From Micromonospora lupini (GTDB taxonomy: Bacteria; Actinomycetota; Actinomycetes; Mycobacteriales; Micromonosporaceae), in the NCBI RefSeq assembly GCF_026342015.1, contig NZ_JAPENL010000001.1:2418001-2482000 (forward strand): DNA of 64,000 nucleotides, given 5' to 3'. This document shows, piece by piece, positions 10,971-19,840 of the stretch. The position numbers and the translations under genes are program-made. The notes under the pieces were generated by a model, which saw nothing but the letters and a program-made list of their open reading frames with translations, made no database searches and had not been told where the DNA came from. Each line of letters begins with the position of its first letter. Position 1 is the first letter of the stretch.

Positions 10971-11585
10971 ATGAGCGCGCTCACCTGGGCGGTCGCCGCG
11001 GTCGTCACCGACGACGCCGGCCGCGTGCTGCTCTGCCGCCAGGGCCGGGGCCAGCGCCGGTACGCGTTGCCAGGCGGCCGGTTGCGGCCGGCGGAGGGCC
11101 CGGCGCGGGCGGCGCTGCGCGACATCCGCGCCGAGACCGGCTGGGAGATCGACCTTGTCGACCTGGTGGGCGTCTACCACCTCGGCGGCCCGACGACGCC
11201 CTTGCGGGCCGGTCGGGCCGGGCCGCTGCCGGACATCCTGGTGCACGTGTTCCGCGCGCGTGTCGCCGAGGGGCGACCGAGCGCGGACCCACCGCCGGGC
11301 TGCCGGCTGTCCTGGCACACCCCCGGCGCGCTGCCCGAGGCCGTCACCCCACTCACCCGGGCAGCCGTCACCGACGCGCTCGCCGGCCGCTCGGGCGTCC
11401 TGCGGAACGTCTCTCGCTCACCCGACACCGCCGACACCGCGCCACCGGTCGCGACCCGCCCGAGCGGGGAGACCCGCCCGACCGGCGAAGACCGACAGAC
11501 CGGGGATCGCGACGGGCGACCGGGAGCCGGTCAGCCGCCGGAGCAGCGCGGCGAGGCGCCCGCAGACCCGTCCCTGCTGCCCTGA
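10971..11585 (+). CDS. NUDIX hydrolase-like protein with degenerate box
   Basis: 204 residues from the ATG (a TTG two codons earlier is less likely). The N-terminal 130 residues are a NUDIX fold, with the box starting at GGRLRPAEGPARAALRDIRA. The canonical REUxEExGU reads RDIRAETGW: the first Glu is Asp and the middle Glu is Ala, so metal binding may be weakened. The last 75 residues are an Arg/Pro/Thr-rich, low-complexity tail. It is divergent from lgt and convergent with trpA. Substrate unknown. Confidence 0.8.
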   Translation: MSALTWAVAAVVTDDAGRVLLCRQGRGQRRYALPGGRLRPAEGPARAALRDIRAETGWEIDLVDLVGVYHLGGPTTPLRAGRAGPLPDILVHVFRARVAEGRPSADPPPGCRLSWHTPGALPEAVTPLTRAAVTDALAGRSGVLRNVSRSPDTADTAPPVATRPSGETRPTGEDRQTGDRDGRPGAGQPPEQRGEAPADPSLLP

Positions 11586-11705
11586 CCGATGCGTTGCCCT
11601 CCGGCGTCGCGTTGGTCCCCGGCGCCGCTTGCCCCTGACGCCGCACACGCATCCGCCTGCACGTGTCGTGGGCACACGGGGTCCTGGCAGACCACTTTCG
11701 CTGGA

Positions 11706-11753
11706 GAGAGGTATACCTGTGAGTCATAAATATGACTCACAGGTATACCTCTC
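11706..11753. repeat. Perfect 23-bp inverted repeat between convergent genes
   Basis: GAGAGGTATACCTGTGAG and the following five bases (11706-11728) are exactly mirrored at 11731-11753, with only AA between the arms. The 48 bp are about 45% GC, far below the flanks. It sits midway between the NUDIX stop and the trpA stop, so a bidirectional terminator is the simplest reading; a dispersed repeat or protein-binding palindrome is also possible. Confidence 0.75.
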
Positions 11754-11799
11754 GTGAGGGAATGGCACTCCCGACGCTCACGCCGCGCGGCGGGACGGC

Positions 11800-12603
11800 T
11801 CAACGGGCGGGGTTGCGGACGCCCTCGGCGAGTTCGGCGCTCAGTGTGCGCAGCGCGGCCAGCCCTTCGGCCTCGGAGGGGGCATCGAGCACGCAGCGGA
11901 CGAGCGCGCTGCCGACGATCACCCCGTCGGCGTACCCGGCGACGGTGCTGGCCTGCGCGCCGGTGCCCACGCCCAGGCCGACACCGACGGGCAGGTCGGT
12001 GACCGCCCGCACCCGCGAGACAAGCGTGGGGGCGGCGTCCGAGGTACGCGCCCGAGCGCCTGTCACCCCCATCACGGCGGTGGCGTAGACGAAGCCCCGG
12101 CAGTTTTCCACAGTCATCGCCACCCGGGCGTCGGTGGACGAGGGCGACACCAAAAAGGTGCGGTCCAGGCCGTGCGCGTCCGAGGCGGCAAGCCACTCGG
12201 CCGCCTCGTCCGGGATGAGGTCCGGCGTGATCAGGCCGGTGCCGCCGGCGGCGGCGAGGTCGCGGGCGAACACGTCCACGCCGTACCGCTCGATGGGGTT
12301 CCAGTAGGTCATCGTGACGACCGGCGCGCCGGTCGCCGCGACCGCCTCGATGATGCGCAGCGTGTCGGCCGTACGGACGCCGCCGGCCAGCGCGATGTCG
12401 CTGGCCTTCTGGATGACCGGCCCGTCCATCACCGGATCGGAGTACGGAATCTCCACCTCGATGACGTCGACGCCGGCCTCGACCATCGCCGTCATGGCCG
12501 CGATGCTGCCCTTGACGGTCGGGAACCCGGCCGGCATGCAGCCGACAAGCACGGCCCGCCCGTCGGCCCGGGCCTTGTCGAAGGCCACCCCGATGCGGCT
12601 CAT
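11800..12603 (-). CDS. trpA: Tryptophan synthase alpha chain
   Basis: 267 residues. Cleaves indole-3-glycerol phosphate to indole, which tunnels to TrpB. The catalytic acids fall at the classical positions: Glu49 and Asp60 in IEVEIPYSDPVMDGP. The phosphate-binding part includes VGLGVGTGAQ and DGVIVGSALV. The start lies 1 bp after the trpB stop, so the two are coupled. It is the last gene of trpC-trpB-trpA. Confidence 0.97.
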   Translation of the reverse strand: MSRIGVAFDKARADGRAVLVGCMPAGFPTVKGSIAAMTAMVEAGVDVIEVEIPYSDPVMDGPVIQKASDIALAGGVRTADTLRIIEAVAATGAPVVTMTYWNPIERYGVDVFARDLAAAGGTGLITPDLIPDEAAEWLAASDAHGLDRTFLVSPSSTDARVAMTVENCRGFVYATAVMGVTGARARTSDAAPTLVSRVRAVTDLPVGVGLGVGTGAQASTVAGYADGVIVGSALVRCVLDAPSEAEGLAALRTLSAELAEGVRNPAR

Positions 12604-12604
12604 C

Positions 12605-13843
12605 TCAGTGCTCCTTGTCGAGGATGCCGAAGTAGTCCCCGGCGGTGTGCACGTCCTTGTCGCCCCGCCCGGAGAGGTTGACCACGATGGTGGGCTCCCG
12701 GCCCAGCTCGGCGGCCAACTTCGGCGCCAGCGTGACGGTGCCGGCGAGGGCGTGCGCGCTCTCGATCGCCGGGATGATCCCCTCGGTGCGGCAGAGCAGC
12801 TCGAACGCGGCCATCGCCTCGGCGTCGGTGACGGGCAGGTAGCTGGCCCGGCCGGTGTCGTGCAGCCAGGCGTGCTCGGGCCCGACCCCCGGGTAGTCCA
12901 GACCCGCGGAGATCGAGTGCGACTCCAGCGTCTGCCCGTCGGCGTCCTGCAGCACGTACGTGCGAGCGCCGTGCAGCACGCCCGCCGACCCGCCGGTGAT
13001 GCTCGCCGCGTGCCGACTGGTGGTCACCCCGTCGCCGCCGGCCTCGAAGCCGTAGAGCCGCACGTCCTCGTCGGGAACGAAGGCGTGGAAGATGCCCAGC
13101 GCGTTGGAGCCGCCGCCGACGCAGGCGGTGACGGCGTCCGGCAGCGCGCCGGTCAGGTCGAGGCACTGTTGGCGGGCCTCGTCACCGATGCCCCGGACGA
13201 AGTCACGGACCATCGCCGGGAACGGGTGCGGCCCGGCGGCGGTGCCGATCAGGTAGTGGGTCTCGTCGACGTTCGCCACCCAGTCGCGCATCGCCTCGTT
13301 CATCGCGTCCTTGAGGGTCCGCGAGCCGGTGGTGACCGGGACGACCGTGGCGCCGAGCATCCGCATCCGGGCCACGTTGAGCGCCTGCCGCTCGGTGTCG
13401 ACCTCGCCCATGTAGACCACGCACTCAAGGTCGAACAGGGCGGCGGCGGTCGCCGTGGCGACGCCGTGCTGGCCCGCCCCGGTCTCGGCGATCACCCGGG
13501 TCTTGCCCATCCGCTTGGTGAGCAGTGCCTGGCCGAGCACGTTGCGCACCTTGTGCGCGCCGGTGTGGTTGAGGTCCTCACGCTTGAGCAACACCCGCGC
13601 GCCGATCTTCGCGGAGAACCGCCGGGCCTCGTAGAGCAGCGACGGCGTGCCCGCGTAGTCGCGCAGCAGCGCCCCGAACTCGGCCTGGAAGGATTCGTCC
13701 GCGATCGCCGTACGCCAGGCCCCGTCGAGCTCGTCCAGCGCGGCCACCAGGGCCTCGGGCACGAAACGACCGCCGAAGCGGCCGAAATGGCCGGCGGAGT
13801 CGGGCTGCGAGCCGGCCACCGGGGCCAGCGCATCGGCGCTCAT
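12605..13843 (-). CDS. trpB: Tryptophan synthase beta chain
   Basis: 412 residues. PLP enzyme condensing indole with serine. The PLP lysine is Lys98 in [11 protein letters not shown], and the phosphate-binding loop is GGGSNALG. This is the TrpB1 type that pairs with TrpA. GAGAGGA upstream of the ATG is a good ribosome site. It follows trpC after about 37 bp and is tightly coupled to trpA. Confidence 0.97.
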   Translation of the reverse strand: MSADALAPVAGSQPDSAGHFGRFGGRFVPEALVAALDELDGAWRTAIADESFQAEFGALLRDYAGTPSLLYEARRFSAKIGARVLLKREDLNHTGAHKVRNVLGQALLTKRMGKTRVIAETGAGQHGVATATAAALFDLECVVYMGEVDTERQALNVARMRMLGATVVPVTTGSRTLKDAMNEAMRDWVANVDETHYLIGTAAGPHPFPAMVRDFVRGIGDEARQQCLDLTGALPDAVTACVGGGSNALGIFHAFVPDEDVRLYGFEAGGDGVTTSRHAASITGGSAGVLHGARTYVLQDADGQTLESHSISAGLDYPGVGPEHAWLHDTGRASYLPVTDAEAMAAFELLCRTEGIIPAIESAHALAGTVTLAPKLAAELGREPTIVVNLSGRGDKDVHTAGDYFGILDKEH

Positions 13844-13880
13844 CGGAAATCCTCTCGGTGGGGCGTCACACCGGCGCGGG

Positions 13881-14744
13881 TCAGCGCACCGGCCGGGGCG
13901 TCGCCGGGTGGTTGCCGGCGTTGACCAGTTCGGCCACCGCCTCGCGTGGGCTCTTCTGGGTGACCAGGCCCTCGCCGACGAGAACCGCGTCCGCGCCCGC
14001 GGAGGCGTACCGGATCAGGTCGTGCGGCCCGCGGACGCCGGACTCGGCGATCTTGACGACGCTGCTGGGCAGGCCGGGCGCGATCCGCTCGAACACCGAC
14101 CGATCCACCTGAAGGGTACGCAGGTCACGGGCGTTGACCCCGATCACCTGCGCGCCGGCCTCCAGGGCCCGGTCGGCCTCCTCCTCGTCGTGGACCTCGA
14201 CCAGCGCGGTCATGCCCAGCGACTCGATCCGCTCCAGCAGGCCCATCAGCACGTTCTGCTCGAGGGCGGCCACGATCAGCAGGACCAGGTCGGCGCCGTG
14301 CGCGCGCGCCTCGTGCACCTGGTAGCTGGAGACCACGAAGTCCTTGCGCAGCACCGGCACGGTGACCGCGGCACGCACGGCGGCCAGGTCGTCAAGCGAC
14401 CCGCCGAACCAGCGCCCCTCGGTCAGCACGCTGATGGCCCGCGCCCCGCCCGCCGCGTAGTCGACGGCGAGATCGGCCGGATCGGCGATCTCGGCCAGCC
14501 GGCCCTTCGACGGCGAGGAGCGCTTGACCTCGGCGATGACGGCGACGCCGGGCTTACGCAACGCCGCGTACGCGTCGAGCGGCGGCGGCGCCGCCGCTGC
14601 CAGCTCACGGATCCGTTCCAACGGAACCTGTTCCTGGCGTCGGGCCACGTCCTCGCGCACGCCAGCCAGAATCTCGTCGAGCACGCTTACGGACGCCGCC
14701 TGACCGGCCTCGTCCCCCTCCGCGTGCGCATGCTCAGCAGTCAC
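13881..14744 (-). CDS. trpC: Indole-3-glycerol phosphate synthase
   Basis: About 287 residues, a TIM barrel. Closes and decarboxylates CdRP to indole-3-glycerol phosphate. Family motifs: [33 protein letters not shown] and ESGVRG. The GTG at 14744 has a strong Shine-Dalgarno (GGAGAGGGGAG) about seven bases upstream and is chosen here. An in-frame ATG at 14771 adds nine residues and lies only 6 bases from a TAGCAT -10-like element, so a leaderless start is a real alternative. Homologues usually begin near [10 protein letters not shown], so either start gives an unusual N-terminal extension. Confidence 0.95.
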   Translation of the reverse strand: MTAEHAHAEGDEAGQAASVSVLDEILAGVREDVARRQEQVPLERIRELAAAAPPPLDAYAALRKPGVAVIAEVKRSSPSKGRLAEIADPADLAVDYAAGGARAISVLTEGRWFGGSLDDLAAVRAAVTVPVLRKDFVVSSYQVHEARAHGADLVLLIVAALEQNVLMGLLERIESLGMTALVEVHDEEEADRALEAGAQVIGVNARDLRTLQVDRSVFERIAPGLPSSVVKIAESGVRGPHDLIRYASAGADAVLVGEGLVTQKSPREAVAELVNAGNHPATPRPVR

Positions 14745-14777
14745 CAACGGACTCCCCTCTCCGGGTGTCATGGGCCG

Positions 14778-14783
14778 ATGCTA
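14778..14783 (-). promoter_or_regulatory. Possible -10 element of the trpCBA transcript
   Basis: TAGCAT on the minus strand fits the actinobacterial TANNNT -10 consensus and would start transcription at or next to the ATG at 14771. I see no convincing -35 at 17-18 bp. Confidence 0.3.
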
Positions 14784-15172
14784 GGGGCAGCCGACCGACG
14801 CCGGGAGCCGGGGGTATGGCGCTGCTCACGAAAAGGGCTGCGGCATAATGGCCGACTTGCCGTGAACGGGATGTCACGCAGCGCCACCTCCGGTATCGAC
14901 CGCCGTCACACGACGGGAGCCCGGCGGCCCCGGTCGAACCGGGCCGACCCATCGATCATGCCACTGGTTCCGGTTCTCCGCGCGACGACAACGACATCTG
15001 TCGATCCTGTGAGCAAGCTCAAGGCCGAACGGCCGGTCCCAGGTCACGGGGTTGGCGGGACAGTTGACCGGGCGGTCACCCCGGCGAAACGTCAGCCGGT
15101 CAGCATCGTCCTCGGGCAGACTCGATGACGCGCCTGCCCGACCGTCCGCCAACTCCTCGTGCGGGGTGACCC
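14784..15172. other. Intergenic stretch, no gene seen
   Basis: About 390 bp between trpC and the small gene at 15173. It breaks the usual run from the Trp-associated membrane protein to trpC. It contains a CATAAT hexamer near 14845 but no reading frame with a family signature. A 39-codon plus-strand frame starting with GTG near 15009 is open, but its product is unrecognised. Confidence 0.5.
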
Positions 15173-15442
15173 ATGAGCATTGCCGAGTCGAACCCGAGCA
15201 TCGGACTGACCACCATCTCGCGGACCGTGGCGTCGCTCGCCGTCGGCGTGGTGCACACCCTTGAGCGTGCCGTCGTCGGCGAGGGCCGGGTGCGCACGGC
15301 ACGCGGCAACGCCTGGGAGGCCGTCTGCGCCGACCGGGCCCGCGCCGACAAACGTGCCGAACTGGACCGCCTGGTGGCCGAGCTGACCGCCGCCCGTGCC
15401 GTCTCCGCCCACCGGCAGCGGGAGCATCAGCCGGTCGGCTGA
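15173..15442 (+). CDS. Small hypothetical protein
   Basis: 89 residues. GGGGTGA lies upstream of the ATG. The middle is a mildly hydrophobic segment (ISRTVASLAVGVVHTL); the C-terminal half is a charged, probably helical region rich in Ala, Arg and Asp/Glu. It ends one base before the stop of the convergent Trp-associated membrane protein gene. No family recognised. Its position on the opposite strand inside the trp genes separates trpE from trpCBA transcription. Confidence 0.55.
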   Translation: MSIAESNPSIGLTTISRTVASLAVGVVHTLERAVVGEGRVRTARGNAWEAVCADRARADKRAELDRLVAELTAARAVSAHRQREHQPVG

Positions 15443-16021
15443 TCAGCCGGCTGTCGGGTCCTCGCCGCGGTCCAACGCGTCCCACGCCTCGGTGGTCCGA
15501 CGCCCGGCCATCCGGCCCGGCGGAGCAACAGTGGTGGGCGCACTCTCCGTGACGGTCCGCGTGGGCCGCTCGTACCGGGCGCCCATCGCCGGCCACACTC
15601 CGCCCCGCAGCGCCGTCCACCCGCCGCCCACGGCGGCGAGCAGACCGCCGAGCAGGCAGAGCGCCGGCCACTGTCGGCTCACCACGCCGTCGAGATCGGC
15701 GACCAACCCGTAACCGCCACCGGCGGCCACCACCAGGCCCAGAGCGCCCAGCAGCACGCCCAGCAGCCGCCGTACCCAACCCCGGGTGGCCAGCACCGCG
15801 CCGCCGCCGGCCAGCGTGACAAGCGCCAGCGCCGGCAGCCACGGCAGCAGGGCCGCCCCGCTGCGGGCCTCACGCACCGGCGGCAGCGGCGCCGGGCGCG
15901 CGGTCACCTCGACCGACCAGCCCCGGGTCGCCGCCCAGAGCGCCAGGCCCGCGCCGGCCAGGCTGAGCAGCATGGCGTACGTCAACTGACGCCGACCCCC
16001 CACGCCCGCGCCCGCGCTCAC
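15443..16021 (-). CDS. Trp biosynthesis-associated membrane protein (TIGR02234)
   Basis: 192 residues with four hydrophobic helices (starting YAMLLSLAGAGLALWAATRG) and a Pro/Arg-rich cytoplasmic C terminus. Actinobacteria encode this family directly after trpE, and the position here matches. The role is unproven; it may be a transporter or assembly factor linked to tryptophan synthesis. The GTG start is coupled to a 59-bp mini-ORF element lying between it and trpE. Confidence 0.88.
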   Translation of the reverse strand: MSAGAGVGGRRQLTYAMLLSLAGAGLALWAATRGWSVEVTARPAPLPPVREARSGAALLPWLPALALVTLAGGGAVLATRGWVRRLLGVLLGALGLVVAAGGGYGLVADLDGVVSRQWPALCLLGGLLAAVGGGWTALRGGVWPAMGARYERPTRTVTESAPTTVAPPGRMAGRRTTEAWDALDRGEDPTAG

Positions 16022-16080
16022 CGGGCTTGCCTTTCGTTCGCGACTGCGGGGCTCCGCTGCGCTGCACTCCTCGCGCTCAC
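16018..16080 (-). repeat. MIRU-like 59-bp unit between trpE and the next gene
   Basis: The CGCGCTCACCGGGC junction occurs at 16014 and again 59 bp later at 16073, bracketing an inserted unit. Read on the minus strand the unit is a 20-codon frame beginning [16 protein letters not shown]. Its GTG overlaps the trpE stop (GTGA) and its TGA overlaps the next gene's GTG (GTGA). The same frame recurs twice at 40531-40649. This organisation is that of mycobacterial interspersed repetitive units. Confidence 0.8.
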
Positions 16081-17630
16081 CGGGCCGCCCTCAGCGTTTC
16101 GGCGGCGGCTATGGCGGCCAGCACGGCGGCGGCCTTGTCGCGGGTCTCCTGCTCCTCGGCGGCCGGATCCGAGTCGGCGACCACCCCCGCGCCGGCCTGC
16201 ACGTAGGCCCGCCCGTCGCGGATCAGCGCGGTCCGGATGGCGATCGCCATGTCCAGGTCACCGCCGAACCCGAAGTAGCCGACAGTGCCGCCGTAGACGC
16301 CGCGCCGGACCGGCTCCAACTCCTCGATGATCTCCATGGCCCGCACCTTGGGCGCCCCGGAGAGCGTCCCCGCCGGAAAGGTCGCGGCGAGCGCGTCGAA
16401 CGCCGACCGGTCGTCACGCAGCGTGCCGGTCACCGTGGAGACGATGTGCATCACGTGGCTGTACCGCTCGATTGTCGCGAACTCCGGCACCTGGACGCTG
16501 CCCGGCTCGCAGACCCGGCCCAGGTCGTTGCGGCCCAGGTCGACGAGCATCACGTGCTCGGCGCGCTCCTTCGGGTCGGCGAGCAGCTCGGCGGCGAGCC
16601 CGGCGTCGGCGGTCGCGGTCGCGCCGCGCGGCCGGGTACCCGCGATCGGGTGCAGCAGCGCCCGGCGCCGCCCGTCGACGCCCGCGGTGACCTTCAGGTG
16701 CGCCTCCGGCGACGAGCCGACGATGTCGAAACCGTCGAAGCGCAGCAGGTACATGTACGGGCTGGGGTTGCTGGTGCGCAGCACCCGGTAGACGTCCAGC
16801 GGGTCGGCGCGCGTCGCCCGCTCGAAGCGCTGGGAGAGCACGATCTGGAAGCACTCACCGGCCCGGATCGCCTCCTTGGCGGCCTCCACCGCCTTCAGGT
16901 AGCCACCCTCGGGCGTACGGCAGAGGACCTCGCCGGCCGGTGGACGCTCGACCGTGGAGATCATCGGTGGGATGGGTCGGGACAGCGCCGTGGTCATCGC
17001 GTCGAGGCGGCCCACCGCGTGGTGGTACGCGGCGGTGACCTGCGCGTCGCGGCCCGGGGTGTCAAGCGGCGGCAGCACCGCGTTGGCGACCAGGATCGCC
17101 GAGCCGTCGTAGTGGTCGAGCACCACCAGGTCGGTGGCGAGCATCATGCCCAGCTCCGGCACGCCCAGGTCGTTCTCGGTCAGCTCGGGCAGGCGCTCGA
17201 AGCGGCGGACGAGGTCGTAGCCGAGGTAGCCGACCATGCCCCCGGTCAGCGGGGGCAGACCGTCGGACGGGTCCCCGAGTGGGCCGGCGAGCGCCGCGAC
17301 GGTGTCCCGCAGCACCCGCACCGGGTCGCCGTCGGTGGGCAGCCCGGCCGGCGGCTGGCCGAGCCAGGTCGCCACCCCGTCCCGCTCGACGAGTGTGGCG
17401 CTGCTGCGGACGCCGATGAACGAGTACCGCGACCAGGCGGTGCCCGCCGAGCCGACTCCCTGTTCGGCGGATTCGAGCAGGAACGTGCCGGGCCCTCCGG
17501 CGAGCTTGCGGTAGACACCCACCGGGGTCTCGGCGTCGGCCAGCAGGCGTCGGGTGACAGGCACGACGCGCCAGCGGGCAGCCACGTCGGTGAACGTGTT
17601 CAGGTCGGGGCTCACCGCGCCGTCGGTCAT
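16077..17630 (-). CDS. trpE: Anthranilate synthase component I
   Basis: 517 residues. Converts chorismate to anthranilate with ammonia from a TrpG partner not seen in this window. Chorismate-binding motifs: [55 protein letters not shown] and [13 protein letters not shown]. The N-terminal part contains LLESAEQG, the LLES-type element associated with tryptophan feedback. It overlaps the hisI-fusion stop by 4 bp (ATGA), so the two are co-translated. Confidence 0.97.
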   Translation of the reverse strand: MTDGAVSPDLNTFTDVAARWRVVPVTRRLLADAETPVGVYRKLAGGPGTFLLESAEQGVGSAGTAWSRYSFIGVRSSATLVERDGVATWLGQPPAGLPTDGDPVRVLRDTVAALAGPLGDPSDGLPPLTGGMVGYLGYDLVRRFERLPELTENDLGVPELGMMLATDLVVLDHYDGSAILVANAVLPPLDTPGRDAQVTAAYHHAVGRLDAMTTALSRPIPPMISTVERPPAGEVLCRTPEGGYLKAVEAAKEAIRAGECFQIVLSQRFERATRADPLDVYRVLRTSNPSPYMYLLRFDGFDIVGSSPEAHLKVTAGVDGRRRALLHPIAGTRPRGATATADAGLAAELLADPKERAEHVMLVDLGRNDLGRVCEPGSVQVPEFATIERYSHVMHIVSTVTGTLRDDRSAFDALAATFPAGTLSGAPKVRAMEIIEELEPVRRGVYGGTVGYFGFGGDLDMAIAIRTALIRDGRAYVQAGAGVVADSDPAAEEQETRDKAAAVLAAIAAAETLRAAR

Positions 17631-18922
17631 GTGCCGGCCCCCGTCACGGGCAGCTCGGTGAAGAAGCAGGTCCGGTGCCCGGTGTGGCAGGCCGCGCCGA
17701 CCTGGTCGACGCTTACCAGCAGCGCGTCGCCGTCGCAGTCCAGCGCGACCGAGCGCACGTACTGGTGGTGACCTGAGGTGGCGCCCTTGACCCAGTACTC
17801 CCGGCGGCTGCGCGACCAGTAGGTGGCCCGGCCGGTGGTGAGGGTGCGGTGCAGCGCCTCGTCGTCCATCCAGGCCACCATCAGCACCTCGCCGGACTCG
17901 TGGGCGCGTACCACGGCGGCGACCAGGCCGTCGGCGCTGCGGCGCAGCCGGGCCGCGATGGCCGGGTCGAGCCGGGACGGACGGGCCGGCGTGGACGCCG
18001 CCGGGCCGCTCGGATCGCTGGGGACGCCGGTCACCGGCGCGTCAGGTACGGGCACAGTTTCCCATTGTCCTGCACGCGGCGCGGGCACCGGCGACGACTC
18101 CCGCCGAGGGTTCGGCGGGTGGCCCACCTGCCGGGCGAGCTGGGCCACGTAGCGGTCCAGCCGGCCGTCGACCAGGGCGTCGGCCAGGTCGGCGCCGGCC
18201 ACGTCGGCGATCTCCCCGGCGTACGGGCGGATCAACTGCAGGATCCCGGCGACAAGCCGTACGGCGGCGGCCCAGAGTTGCCCGGTGCCGCCCGGACGCA
18301 GCCCGAGGCAGAGCAGCATGTCCTCCCGGTAGCCGGTGGGGGCGACGGGAAGCTCCAGGGCTGCCGCGAACGCCGCCCGACGGGAGGACACCCGTACCGA
18401 CGGGTTCGCCGGGCGCAGCACCGACGGGCAGAGTCGGGCGAGGTCCGCCACGGCGAGCCGGACCCCGAGGCGGTCGGCGGCGGCCCGGGCGGCGGCGGCC
18501 TTGCCGAGCGCGGCGATCAGCTCCTCCAGCCGGGGTGGCTCGGCGGGCTGGCAGAGCACCGGCAGGTCGATCCGGGGCCGCCAGTGCGGGTCGGCCCAGA
18601 GCAGCCGGGCCGGCGCGGTGACCGGCAGCCCGAACGCCCAGTCGGCCGGCTCGCCGAGGCGGTGCACCCAGGATCGGACGTCGCGTGCGGCCACCGAGAC
18701 GTGTGTGACCCGACCGGCCGTCTCGGCCAGGTACGCGCGGCGGGCGGCGTACGGGGCGCCGCCGACCAGCACGTCGAGGTCGACGTCGCTGTGCGCGGTG
18801 GCGGCCCGTCGGGCGTGACTGCCGCGCAGCAGGATGCCGACCACCGGCCGTTCGGCGGCGTCCCGCAACCGCGCGGCCCAGTCCTCGAGAAATCCGCTGT
18901 GCGGTAACGGAGCGTGACCCAC
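17627..18922 (-). CDS. hisI: Nucleotidyltransferase-like domain fused to phosphoribosyl-AMP cyclohydrolase
   Basis: 431 residues in one open frame. Residues 1-270 resemble a minimal nucleotidyltransferase: [20 protein letters not shown] carries the GSxAR and DxD signature. A roughly 50-residue Pro/Ser/Thr linker follows. The last ~115 residues are HisI, which opens the purine ring of PR-AMP in histidine synthesis: [33 protein letters not shown], and the metal-binding [11 protein letters not shown]. HisI normally stands alone at 110-130 residues. Internal GTG codons near 18057 could give a free HisI. The N-terminal substrate is unknown. Confidence 0.88.
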   Translation of the reverse strand: MGHAPLPHSGFLEDWAARLRDAAERPVVGILLRGSHARRAATAHSDVDLDVLVGGAPYAARRAYLAETAGRVTHVSVAARDVRSWVHRLGEPADWAFGLPVTAPARLLWADPHWRPRIDLPVLCQPAEPPRLEELIAALGKAAAARAAADRLGVRLAVADLARLCPSVLRPANPSVRVSSRRAAFAAALELPVAPTGYREDMLLCLGLRPGGTGQLWAAAVRLVAGILQLIRPYAGEIADVAGADLADALVDGRLDRYVAQLARQVGHPPNPRRESSPVPAPRAGQWETVPVPDAPVTGVPSDPSGPAASTPARPSRLDPAIAARLRRSADGLVAAVVRAHESGEVLMVAWMDDEALHRTLTTGRATYWSRSRREYWVKGATSGHHQYVRSVALDCDGDALLVSVDQVGAACHTGHRTCFFTELPVTGAGT

Positions 18923-19067
18923 GGCGCCATCGTGCCGTACGTCCGATCGGTACGCAATGCCCGTTGCCGGACCTGCTGTCCGGTCCGAAGCCTACTGCCC
19001 GTTCTACCGCTGGGCGCGACGGCGGGCACCGGCGGGGAGGCGGGCCGTTGCGCGGGCGGCGTTATCT

Positions 19068-19095
19068 CATCTAGCGTTGAGTTCAACAGACGATG
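19068..19095 (+). promoter_or_regulatory. Palindromic operator candidate before the ABC operon
   Basis: GTTGAGTTCAAC (19076-19087) is a perfect 5+2+5 palindrome flanked by CATC and GATG, making a 28-bp imperfect dyad. It lies 20 bp upstream of the ABC ATPase start and its ribosome site. A TetR regulator is encoded just downstream and is the likely ligand. Confidence 0.45.
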
Positions 19096-19114
19096 AGTTT
19101 TTCGGAGGTGCGGG

Positions 19115-19840
19115 ATGGACGACGCGATAACCGTCCGCGACCTGGTGGTCGACCGGGGTGGGCGGCGGGTGCTGGACGGCATCAGCTGTGCCGTTCCGCG
19201 CGGCGCCGTCACAGGTCTGCTGGGCCCCAGCGGCAGCGGGAAGACCACGTTCATGCGCGCGGTGGTCGGGGTGCAGGTGGTCAGCGCGGGGTCGGTGAGC
19301 GTGCTGGGCCAGCCGGCGGGCACCCCGGCGCTGCGGCACCGGGTGGGTTACCTCACCCAGGCGCCAAGCGTCTACGCGGACCTGACGGTCCGGGAGAACG
19401 CCCGCTACTTCGCGGCCCTGTACGGGCGTGGTCGCGCCGAGGCCGACCAGGCTGTCGCCGACGTCGGGCTCGCCGAGGCGGCCGGTCAACTGGTCGTCAC
19501 CCTCTCCGGTGGCCAGCGCAGCCGGGCCTCGTTGGCCTGCGCCCTGGTCGGCGAGCCGGAGCTGGTCATCCTGGACGAGCCGACAGTCGGTCAGGACCCG
19601 GTGCTGCGGGCCGACCTGTGGGCACGGTTCCACGCCATGGCCGCCGCCGGCACCACCCTGCTGGTGTCCAGTCACGTGATGGACGAGGCGGCCCGCTGCG
19701 ACCGGCTGCTGCTGATCCGCCAGGGGCGGCTGATCGCCGACGACAGCCCGGCCGCGATCCGCGCGGCCGCCGGCGTGGACGACCTCGACGAGGCGTTCCT
19801 GCGACTGATCAGGGCCGGCGCACGGCAGGAGGCATCGTGA
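19115..19840 (+). CDS. ABC transporter ATP-binding protein
   Basis: 241 residues. Walker A GPSGSGKTT, signature LSGGQRSRA and Walker B LVILDEPT are intact, with the switch His in SSHVMDEA. It belongs to the multidrug/antibiotic-export type that pairs with an ABC-2 permease. GGAGG lies 6 bases before the ATG. The stop overlaps the permease start by 4 bp (GTGA). Substrate unknown; the TetR neighbour suggests induction by a toxic ligand. Confidence 0.95.
   Translation: MDDAITVRDLVVDRGGRRVLDGISCAVPRGAVTGLLGPSGSGKTTFMRAVVGVQVVSAGSVSVLGQPAGTPALRHRVGYLTQAPSVYADLTVRENARYFAALYGRGRAEADQAVADVGLAEAAGQLVVTLSGGQRSRASLACALVGEPELVILDEPTVGQDPVLRADLWARFHAMAAAGTTLLVSSHVMDEAARCDRLLLIRQGRLIADDSPAAIRAAAGVDDLDEAFLRLIRAGARQEAS

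Noticed and set aside
15009..15128. 39-codon plus-strand frame (VSKLKAERPVPGHG...) before the small gene
   Set aside because: No strong ribosome site, no recognisable signature and no tryptophan-rich leader pattern; not enough to call a gene or attenuator.
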